This document shows, piece by piece, positions 58,080 through 64,000 of a stretch of 64,000 nt of DNA. The notes under the pieces were generated by a model. That model saw nothing but the letters and a program-made list of their open reading frames with translations, did no database searches and was not told the origin of the DNA. Source of the stretch: Brevundimonas basaltis (GTDB lineage: Bacteria; Pseudomonadota; Alphaproteobacteria; Caulobacterales; Caulobacteraceae); the NCBI RefSeq assembly GCF_014202075.1, contig NZ_JACHFZ010000004.1, positions 62,001 through 126,000 on the forward strand. The letters run 5' to 3'. The translations under genes were made by a program, and so were the position numbers. Position 1 is the stretch's first letter. Each line of letters starts with the position of its first letter.

Positions 58080-59084
58080 GTGACGTTCGCCGATCCCGCC
58101 GACATCCCCGCCGGCCTGACCTGGTGCAGCGACGAGCAGCCGGGGCTGAAGCGGACGGCGTCCGGCAAGGGATTCGCCTACCATGACCGGCAGGGACGCC
58201 GGATCACCGACGAGAAGGTGCTGGCCCGCATCCGCGCCCTGGCCATCCCCCCCGCCTGGACCGACGTATGGATTTGCCCGCGCGCCTCCGGCCACATCCA
58301 GGCGGTGGGGCGCGACGTGAAGGGCCGCAAACAGTACCGCTACCACCCGGACTGGAGCGCCCACGCCGCCGAAACCAAATTCGATCGGCTGCCCGAGTTC
58401 GCCCGCGCCCTGCCGAAACTGCGGCGCCGGATCGAGGCGGACCTCGACCGCCGCGGCGTGTCCCGCGAGAAGGTGCTGGCCACCGCCGTGCGGCTGCTGG
58501 AGATCACCCTGATCCGGGTCGGCAATGCGCAATATGCGAAGCAGAACCGTTCCTACGGTCTGACCACCCTGCACAAGCGCCACCTCGACGTCGATGGCGC
58601 GGCCCTGACCTTCGCCTTCAAGGGCAAGAGCGGCGTCGAGCACGAGGTCAGGGTTCGCGACCGCCGGCTGGCGACCGTGGTGCGGAACCTGCGCGAACTG
58701 CCGGGCCAGCAGTTGTTCAAATATCGCGACGCGGAGGGAGACCTGTGCGCCGTCACTTCCGACGACGTGAACGCCTACATCCGCGAGGCGATGGGCGGGC
58801 AGTTCTCCGCCAAGGACTTCCGCACCTGGGCCGGAACAGTGTCGACAGCCCGGGCCCTGCGCGAACTGGAGCCGCCGGCCTCGCCGACCGAGGCGAAACG
58901 GCGGATCACCGTCTGCGTCAAGGCGGTGGCGGGTCTGCTGGGCAATACGCCGACGGTGTGCCGGTCGTCCTACGTTCATCCGAAGGTGTTCGAGCTCTAT
59001 CAGGACGGTCGGCTGTGCGAGGCTCTGCCCGGACCCGAGGCGGCGTCGTTCGAGCGCGCCCTCGCCAAGCTCCTCGCGGACTGA
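58080..59084 (+). CDS. DNA topoisomerase IB (poxvirus-like type)
   Basis: A 334-residue type IB topoisomerase that relaxes both supercoil signs through a 3'-phosphotyrosine. RTASGKGFAYHDRQGRRITD, IPPAWTDVWICPRASGHIQA, GRKQYRYHPDWSAHAAETKF, NRSYGLTTLHKRHLDVDG (with Arg/Lys of the active site upstream), FRTWAGTVSTARALREL (catalytic His replaced by Asn/Thr context not resolved) and the nucleophile Tyr298 in PTVCRSSYVHPKVFELY are visible. It starts at GTG 58080. A 20-codon frame (58021-58083) ends in a GTGA overlap with this start and could couple translation. Confidence 0.93.
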   Translation: MTFADPADIPAGLTWCSDEQPGLKRTASGKGFAYHDRQGRRITDEKVLARIRALAIPPAWTDVWICPRASGHIQAVGRDVKGRKQYRYHPDWSAHAAETKFDRLPEFARALPKLRRRIEADLDRRGVSREKVLATAVRLLEITLIRVGNAQYAKQNRSYGLTTLHKRHLDVDGAALTFAFKGKSGVEHEVRVRDRRLATVVRNLRELPGQQLFKYRDAEGDLCAVTSDDVNAYIREAMGGQFSAKDFRTWAGTVSTARALRELEPPASPTEAKRRITVCVKAVAGLLGNTPTVCRSSYVHPKVFELYQDGRLCEALPGPEAASFERALAKLLAD

Positions 59085-59124
59085 GGGCAACGATCAGGAA
59101 AGGTTGATCGACGATCCTGCCGGA

Positions 59125-59721
59125 ATGGCTGGACGTAGGCATCCCCGCGGGGCGCAAAGCCCTTGGTTTCGGGCACGGAGGCCCGTCGGCCGCTTGACCA
59201 ACGGCCTGCTGCTGGCGGTCATGGTGCTGGCGGTGACGATAAGCCTGCGGCCCGGAACGGACGCCGCGTACGCTGAGGTCGAGCCGGAAAGCGTCGAGGC
59301 GCGGGGGGACCGGGTGGTAGGTGTCGGTCGAGTGATCGACGGCGATACGCTCGACGTCGGCGGGGTGCGCGTCCGCCTGCATGGCATTGACGCCTTTGAG
59401 CGCAACCAGACCTGCGACGGTCCGGGTGGGCCCTGGGCGTGCGGCGCCGCCGCGACGCAGGCGCTGAAGGCCCGGGCCGACGGCCGGGGACTGGTCTGCG
59501 ACGTGATGGACATCGACCGGTATGGCCGCAAGGTCAGCCGCTGCGAACAGGCCGGCGTGGATGTCGCCCGCGCGCTGGTGGTCGAGGGTCTGGCTCTGGC
59601 GTATCGCCGCTACAGCCGGGACTATGTCGATGACGAACGGGTCGCTCAGGCAAGCGCGGCAGGGGCCTGGAACGGATCGTTCGACCGGCCAGAACAATGG
59701 CGTGGCCGGTCCCGCCGCTAG
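59125..59721 (+). CDS. Thermonuclease-family (SNase-like) exported protein
   Basis: A 198-residue protein with an N-terminal membrane segment (NGLLLAVMVLAVTISL, about 26-41). The SNase domain follows: GVGRVIDGDTLDVGGVRVRL (Asp ligands and catalytic Arg), HGIDAFERNQTCDGPGGPWA (Glu), CGAAATQALKARADGR and DIDRYGRKVSRCEQAGVDVA (second Arg). Four or five cysteines suggest disulfides outside the cytoplasm. ATG 59125 is preferred over TTG 59104. It likely degrades nucleic acid in the periplasm. Confidence 0.9.
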   Translation: MAGRRHPRGAQSPWFRARRPVGRLTNGLLLAVMVLAVTISLRPGTDAAYAEVEPESVEARGDRVVGVGRVIDGDTLDVGGVRVRLHGIDAFERNQTCDGPGGPWACGAAATQALKARADGRGLVCDVMDIDRYGRKVSRCEQAGVDVARALVVEGLALAYRRYSRDYVDDERVAQASAAGAWNGSFDRPEQWRGRSRR

Positions 59722-59823
59722 CCGCCCTGAGCCGGTCCCGATTGCGCCCGCAAGCTGAACGGTATGTAACTTGATCCCTTGGGAGAACGGCGCTTTACGC
59801 CGCCGTCCATTGGAGGGACCGTG

Positions 59824-60216
59824 ATGTTCGTTTCAAATAACTTCCTTCGCCTGGGCGTCCTGTCGGCGCTGGTCGGCATGTCGCTCGGCGTGTGGATGGG
59901 CGCGAACGAGGACTTCGTCCTCCGTCCCGTCCACGCCCACATCAACCTGCTGGGCTTCGCCTCGATGATGCTGTTCGGCCTGTTCTACCGCGCCTTCCCG
60001 GCGGCGGGTCGGGGCTGGCTGCCGATGGCTCACTTCATCCTGTCGGTGCTTGGCTTCCTGATCCTGATGCCGTCTCTGGCGCTGATGCTGTTGCAGAAGC
60101 CGTTCGTCCTGCCGCTCATGATCGCCTCGGAGATCATGCTGGTCGGGTCGATGCTGCTGTTCGTCATCATCGTGTTCATGGCGACGATGAAAAAGGACTA
60201 CGCGACCACGGCCTGA
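59824..60216 (+). CDS. Four-helix membrane protein with conserved His-Ala-His motif
   Basis: A 130-residue integral membrane protein with four helices (about 9-28, 43-62, 69-90 and 96-120). RPVHAHINLLGFASMMLFGL contains HAH, a pattern seen in helix-bound haem or quinol proteins related to haem-copper oxidase subunit I, but the protein is too short for an oxidase. GGAGGGA lies seven bases before ATG 59824. A CGGCG/CGCCG hairpin (59788-59802) is in the leader. Function unknown. Confidence 0.75.
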   Translation: MFVSNNFLRLGVLSALVGMSLGVWMGANEDFVLRPVHAHINLLGFASMMLFGLFYRAFPAAGRGWLPMAHFILSVLGFLILMPSLALMLLQKPFVLPLMIASEIMLVGSMLLFVIIVFMATMKKDYATTA

Positions 60217-60218
60217 GT

Positions 60219-60671
60219 TCAGGCCGTCTGCCAGTAGCCGCGGCTGCGGGCGCTGACGGGCGCCCGGGTCTCTTCGACCCGGGCGAGGATGGCGGCCTTG
60301 AACGCGTCCGCCTGTTCATCACCAACGAGCATCCGCAGCGACCGGATGATCCGGGTGATCCGCAGGTGGTTGTGGTCGTTCGGCATCAACCAGTCATGGG
60401 TGGCGCGGTAGAAGGCCACCATCCGGTCGGTCGCCGCCGCCAACGCGCACTGGGCCAGCGTCGAGTCGCGGATCGCCTGGATATCGACCCCGCTCAGGAC
60501 CGGGGCGTCAGGGATGGCGCCCGATGGCTCCGGCAGCGGGAACAGCCACTGGATGAAGTCGTGGGTCTGTTCGAGGGCGACGTCGTTGAACGCCAGCACC
60601 TCGAACAGGGTCCGGCCGCGACCGTCCGGCCCCTCGCCTTCCAGAAAGGCCAGGATGGGACCGGCGGTCAT
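60219..60671 (-). CDS. OGFr-N domain protein
   Basis: A 150-residue protein. LFEVLAFNDVALEQTHDFIQ, WLFPLPEPSGAI and MVAFYRATHDWLMPNDHNHL match the opioid growth factor receptor N-terminal (OGFr_N) domain, found in many bacteria with no established role. ITRIIRSLRMLVGDEQADAF is the typical second half. It starts 13 bases after the tdh stop and likely shares the kbl-tdh transcript. Convergent with the 4-TM gene, with two bases between stops. Confidence 0.87.
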   Translation of the reverse strand: MTAGPILAFLEGEGPDGRGRTLFEVLAFNDVALEQTHDFIQWLFPLPEPSGAIPDAPVLSGVDIQAIRDSTLAQCALAAATDRMVAFYRATHDWLMPNDHNHLRITRIIRSLRMLVGDEQADAFKAAILARVEETRAPVSARSRGYWQTA

Positions 60672-60684
60672 GACGCCGTCAGCC

Positions 60685-61737
60685 TCAGGCCGCCTTGTCC
60701 CAGTTCAGCACGACCTTGCCCGACTGGCCCGAGCGCATCGCCTCGAAGCCTTCCTCGAACCGTTCGTAGCTCATCTGGTGGGTGATCAGCGGGGTCAGAT
60801 CGAGACCGGCCTTGAGCAGACCCAGCATCTTGCGCCAGGTGGTGAACATCTCACGGCCGTAGACGCCCTTGATGGTCAGGGCCTTGAGGATGATGGCGCC
60901 CCAGTCGGTCTCCATCGGCTTCGACGGGATACCCAGCATGGCCATGCCGCCGCCCATGATCAGGGTGTCGACGCACTGTTTGAAGGCGATCGGCGAGCCC
61001 GACATTTCCAGCGCCACGTCAAAGCCGACCTTCATGCCCAGCTCGTGGATGACGTCGTGCAGGTCTTCCTTGGTGGTGTTCACGGTGCGCACGCCCGGCG
61101 CGACCTTCTGCGCCAGCTCGAGACGGAAATCGTTGATGTCGGTCAGGACAACGGTGCGCGCGCCGGCGTGGCGGGCGACCGCGGCGGCCATCATACCGAT
61201 AGGGCCCGCGCCGGTGACCAGCACGTCCTCGCCGAGCAGGTCGAACTGCTGGGCCGTGTGCACGGCGTTGCCGAACGGATCGAGGATCGAGCCGATCTCA
61301 TAGGGCACGTCGTCGGGCAGTTCGATGACGTTGAAGGCCGGGGCCACGACGTATTCGGCGAAGGCGCCCTGACGATTGACGCCGATGCCGCGGGTGTCGG
61401 GGTCGAGGTGGAAATGCCCGGCGCGGGCCGCCTCGGAGTTCAGGTCGATGACATGGCCCTCGGCCGAGACGCGCTGGCCGACCTTGAGGCGGCGGTCGAC
61501 GTCCTTGCCGATGGCGACGATCTCGCCGGCGAACTCATGGCCGGTGATCATGGGGACGGGAACGTTCTTCTGGCTCCACTCGTCCCAGTTCCAGATGTGG
61601 ATGTCGGTGCCGCAGACGGCGGTGCGCTTGACCCTGATCAGCACGTCCTCGTCGCCGGCCACGGGGATCGGGGCATCGATCAGCTCGAGGCCGACCTCGG
61701 GTTTCGTCTTGGCCAGGGCCTTCATTGTGTCGGTCAT
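60685..61737 (-). CDS. tdh: L-threonine 3-dehydrogenase
   Basis: A 350-residue zinc medium-chain dehydrogenase oxidising threonine to 2-amino-3-ketobutyrate with NAD. Cys42 in RTAVCGTDIHIWNWDEWSQK and GHEFAGEIVAIG supply catalytic zinc ligands; VTGAGPIGMMAAAVARHAGA is the NAD site; IKGVYGREMFTTWRKMLGLL is diagnostic of Tdh. The structural-zinc cysteines of classical Tdh are not seen (the region around HVIDLNSEAARAGHFHLDPD lacks them). Its ATG shares one base with the kbl stop (TGATG). Confidence 0.95.
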   Translation of the reverse strand: MTDTMKALAKTKPEVGLELIDAPIPVAGDEDVLIRVKRTAVCGTDIHIWNWDEWSQKNVPVPMITGHEFAGEIVAIGKDVDRRLKVGQRVSAEGHVIDLNSEAARAGHFHLDPDTRGIGVNRQGAFAEYVVAPAFNVIELPDDVPYEIGSILDPFGNAVHTAQQFDLLGEDVLVTGAGPIGMMAAAVARHAGARTVVLTDINDFRLELAQKVAPGVRTVNTTKEDLHDVIHELGMKVGFDVALEMSGSPIAFKQCVDTLIMGGGMAMLGIPSKPMETDWGAIILKALTIKGVYGREMFTTWRKMLGLLKAGLDLTPLITHQMSYERFEEGFEAMRSGQSGKVVLNWDKAA

Positions 61738-62927
61738 CAGATCACTCCCAATTCCCTGCCGGCCGTCGTGAACGCCGCGACCGTTTGATCAATCTGTTCG
61801 AAGGTGTGCGCCGCCGACATCTGGGTGCGGATGCGGGCCTGGCCGCGGGGGACCACCGGGAACGAGAAGCCGATGACGTAGACGCCGAGCTCCAGCGCCC
61901 GGGCGGCAAAATCCTGTGCCAGTTTGGCGTCGCCCAGCATCACCGGAATGATCGGGTGCTCGCCCGGCAGCAGGGTGAAGCCGGCCTCGGCCATGGCGCC
62001 GCGATAGCGGGCGGCGTTGGCGAACAGCTGCTTACGCAGGACGTCGCCCTCGGAGCCGCCGGCGATGCGGATGGCCTCCAGGCTGGAGCCGCACACCGCG
62101 GGGGCCAGGGCGTTGGAGAAGAGATAGGGCCGGGCCCGCTGCTTGAGCAGGGCGACGACCTTGGCCCTCGCGCAGATGAAGCCGCCCATGGCCCCGCCCA
62201 GCGCCTTGCCGAAGGTGCCGGTGACGAAGTCGACCTCGACGCCGTGGTGGGCGTAGGAGCCCCGCCCTTTCGGCCCGAGGAAGCCGGTGGCGTGGCAGTC
62301 GTCGACCATGATCAGGGCGTCGTATTTGTCGGCCAGCGCCCGGATGTCCTTCAGCTTCGCGACATAACCGTCCATCGAGAAAACGCCGTCGGTGGCGATG
62401 ATGATCTCCTTGGCGCCGTCGGCCCGGGCCTGTTTCAGCTGGGCCTCGAGATCGTCCATTTCGGAGTTGGCGAAGCGGTAGCGTTTGGCCTTGCACAGAC
62501 GCACGCCGTCGATGATCGAGGCGTGGTTCAGGCTGTCCGAGACGATGGCGTCGTCGGCACCGAACAGGGGTTCGAAGATGCCGCCGTTGGCGTCAAAGGC
62601 GGCGGCGAACAGGATGGTGTCCTCAAAGCCGAGATAGTCGGCGATGGCCCGTTCGAGCTCCTTGTGGATCTCCAGCGTGCCGCAGATGAAGCGGACCGAG
62701 GCCGTGCCGGCGCCCCATTTTTCCTGGGCCTCGATTCCCGCCCGGGTCACCCGCTCGTCGCCGGCGAGGCCGAGGTAGTTGTTGGCGCAGAAATTAAGGA
62801 CGTCGCGCCCGCCGACCTTGATGACCGGTCCCTGACGGGAGGCGATGACCCGCTCGGGCTTGGTCAGCCCCTGGGCGTCGATGTCGGAGAGTTCCGCGGA
62901 GACGCGGTCGTAGAAGGTCGCTGTCAT
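61737..62927 (-). CDS. kbl: 2-amino-3-ketobutyrate CoA ligase (glycine C-acetyltransferase)
   Basis: A 396-residue PLP enzyme of the alpha-oxoamine synthase family, splitting 2-amino-3-ketobutyrate into glycine and acetyl-CoA. FCANNYLGLAGDERVTRAG, RFICGTLEIHKELERAIADY, SDSLNHASIIDGVRLCKAKR, MVDDCHATGFLGPKGRGSYA and the PLP lysine in VTGTFGKALGGAMGGFICA (about 240) are all present. First gene of kbl-tdh-OGFr; threonine catabolism. Confidence 0.96.
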   Translation of the reverse strand: MTATFYDRVSAELSDIDAQGLTKPERVIASRQGPVIKVGGRDVLNFCANNYLGLAGDERVTRAGIEAQEKWGAGTASVRFICGTLEIHKELERAIADYLGFEDTILFAAAFDANGGIFEPLFGADDAIVSDSLNHASIIDGVRLCKAKRYRFANSEMDDLEAQLKQARADGAKEIIIATDGVFSMDGYVAKLKDIRALADKYDALIMVDDCHATGFLGPKGRGSYAHHGVEVDFVTGTFGKALGGAMGGFICARAKVVALLKQRARPYLFSNALAPAVCGSSLEAIRIAGGSEGDVLRKQLFANAARYRGAMAEAGFTLLPGEHPIIPVMLGDAKLAQDFAARALELGVYVIGFSFPVVPRGQARIRTQMSAAHTFEQIDQTVAAFTTAGRELGVI

Positions 62928-62974
62928 GCGCGCTCCGCTACGCCGTTTTCGATCCGGTTTGAAGCCCTCGCGCG

Positions 62975-63880
62975 TCAGGTCGCCGGCTCGGGTTCGGCCA
63001 TCGTCCGGAAGGGGCTGACCCTTATGCGGCCGCCGCAGGGATCGAGCGTCTGGGCGAGGGAGACGGGAGAGGTGTCGCCCGGGGCGGTCATGCGAATGCG
63101 GGCGGCCGACGGGCAGGTCGTTTGGCCGGCACCCTCATTCGGGATGGCGGTCCAGGCGATATCGAAGAAACCCTGTCCCTGGGGGGCGAGCTCAACGGGT
63201 CCCGGCACCTGGCCCGGCCGGAAATAGCGCCCCAACGTCCGATCGGCGCGGACGGAACCGAGGGCGTCGCCCTTCTGATCCTCGAGCGTGACCGACGGAT
63301 AGCCGGTCAGGCTGCAGGGACGCGCCCCGACGTTCTGAACGCCGAGGATGGCGATGCGATTGCCCGCGCCTGCATCCCCGCCGACGCGGCTGAGCTTGAG
63401 CTGCGGCCCCTTGCAGGGCGCGGAGACCTGGATGGAGCCGGCCGGCGTAGGCTCGACCGCCGGCTCCGGCGTGACCGGGAGGGCGCTGACCGCCGGGCGG
63501 CGGCAACGCTCGAGGATGACGACGCCCGCCTCGTCGGTCGGACCGAGACGGCTGAGCGTGGCGGTTTCCTCGCCCTCCCGCGTCACAACCCGCCACTCCA
63601 CCTCGGCGTTGATGTAGCGGGCGCCCGAGGCGGCCGGGGCGAGACGCATGACCCAGGTACGGTCCTTGTAGGTGACCTGGGCCGACTGCGGATCGGGGTA
63701 GGCCACCGCCACCGTCAGCCCGCTGTCGCAGACGAAAGTCGCGGACACCGGCGCGGCGGCTTCAATCGGGGTGGCGGGCTCGGGGGGCGGGGTGACGGGC
63801 GCTTCGGGCTGCCCGCAACCCGCGAGAACCGCCACGCCCAGAGCCGACAGGCCGATGCCGAGAAACCGAAACCGCCGCAT
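62975..63880 (-). CDS. Lipoprotein fusing MliC-like and DUF4232 domains
   Basis: A 301-residue protein. MRRFRFLGIGLSALGVAVLA followed by GCG is a lipobox signal (Cys about 22). Residues 45-125 (SATFVCDSGLTVAVAYPDPQ, AEVEWRVVTREGEETATLSR) match the MliC C-type lysozyme-inhibitor fold; residues 145-290 (CKGPQLKLSRVGGDAGAGNR, GVQNVGARPCSLTGYPSVTL) match DUF4232, mostly known from Actinobacteria. The two are joined by a proline-rich linker (ALPVTPEPAVEPTPAG). Probably envelope protection or stress. The domain fusion is uncommon in my experience. Confidence 0.82.
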   Translation of the reverse strand: MRRFRFLGIGLSALGVAVLAGCGQPEAPVTPPPEPATPIEAAAPVSATFVCDSGLTVAVAYPDPQSAQVTYKDRTWVMRLAPAASGARYINAEVEWRVVTREGEETATLSRLGPTDEAGVVILERCRRPAVSALPVTPEPAVEPTPAGSIQVSAPCKGPQLKLSRVGGDAGAGNRIAILGVQNVGARPCSLTGYPSVTLEDQKGDALGSVRADRTLGRYFRPGQVPGPVELAPQGQGFFDIAWTAIPNEGAGQTTCPSAARIRMTAPGDTSPVSLAQTLDPCGGRIRVSPFRTMAEPEPAT

Positions 63881-63960
63881 GATGATTTCCCCCGAAGGAA
63901 CGGTAGCTGAACGACAGCCAAGGGCAAAGGCTCCGGCCGCGCAAGGGCGGCGGGCCGCGC

Positions 63961-64000
63961 TCAGGCGGTCAGCAGCCGCGGCAGCTTGAAAGTCACCGTC
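63961..64000 (-). CDS. C-terminal end of an unidentified protein (window edge)
   Basis: The last 13 codons of a minus-strand gene, reading TVTFKLPRLLTA then TGA (63963-63961). The rest lies beyond the window. Too little is present to identify a family; the codon use fits the local coding pattern. Confidence 0.45.
   Translation of the reverse strand, partial: TVTFKLPRLLTA

Noticed and set aside
59788..59802. CGGCG-CTTTA-CGCCG hairpin as a terminator of the thermonuclease gene
   Set aside because: No T-run follows; the hairpin is in the leader of the next gene and the stem is only five bases.

Overview
This looks like a contiguous piece of a high-GC alphaproteobacterial chromosome. The best fit is the family Caulobacteraceae, probably Brevundimonas or a close relative. 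That placement is inferred from gene content and protein character (a cell-cycle methyltransferase CcrM with a CtrA/GANTC-like upstream region, a fbcFBC-type bc1 operon, the alphaproteobacterial mutY-DUF721-dsbA-smc linkage); no database was searched. The window is almost entirely chromosomal core or near-core genes. I found no prophage, transposon, CRISPR array, toxin-antitoxin pair or defence island.

Layout. 1-3.9 kb: the N-terminus of pyruvate phosphate dikinase, two bacterial PH-domain membrane proteins, and ccrM. 4-7.4 kb: a two-gene glycan operon (GT4 glycosyltransferase plus glucosidase of the glycogen-debranching type) behind a candidate EcfG stress promoter. 7.4-15 kb: mutY, DUF721, an SdpR-like autorepressor with a small membrane partner, a TraB/GumN gene remnant, two exported DsbA-like proteins, and smc. 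15-18.5 kb: small exported proteins of unknown function, a WecG/TagA glycosyltransferase, and an MscS channel flanked by two apparently related exported proteins. 18.5-29.8 kb: the division and cell-wall cluster mraZ-rsmH-ftsL-ftsI-murE-murF-mraY-murD-ftsW-murG on the minus strand, tightly overlapped, with MraZ boxes and a DnaA-box-like site upstream; it stops after murG. 30-36 kb: RNase P RNA, a DUF6678-like protein, a peptidoglycan amidase, SppA, PanD, a SIMPL-domain protein and a CAU tRNA. 36-39 kb: an exported beta-helix protein and a Sel1-repeat lipoprotein. 39-42.5 kb: free-methionine-sulfoxide reductase, SDR, CitE-like lyase, and a FabH-like synthase. 42.5-47 kb: RidA, two tandem M28 peptidases, and an exported DUF1579-like protein. 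47-53.8 kb: the bc1 complex, TrmL, a zinc-ribbon protein, a membrane dipeptidase, and HemF. 53.8-64 kb: a hybrid histidine kinase, a glutamine amidotransferase, RlmJ, topoisomerase IB, a thermonuclease, a 4-TM protein, an OGFr-like protein with tdh and kbl, a MliC-DUF4232 fusion lipoprotein, and the last codons of another gene.

How the parts fit. Three modules serve the cell cycle and envelope: ccrM (GANTC methylation), smc (chromosome organisation) and the dcw cluster (septal and lateral wall synthesis). Several further genes act on the envelope: amidase, SppA, MscS, DsbA-like proteins, exported peptidases and lipoproteins. The most useful observations are regulatory or architectural: candidate CtrA/GANTC, EcfG, leaderless, MraZ, DnaA and rnpB control sites; a tRNA whose 3' end contains the stop codon of an opposing gene; a repeat that has become the C-terminus of TrmL; and uncommon gene pairs. 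I do not see strong evidence for a completely new multi-gene system. The least explained parts are the MscS-flanking exported proteins, the beta-helix/Sel1 pair, and the OGFr-like gene behind kbl-tdh.
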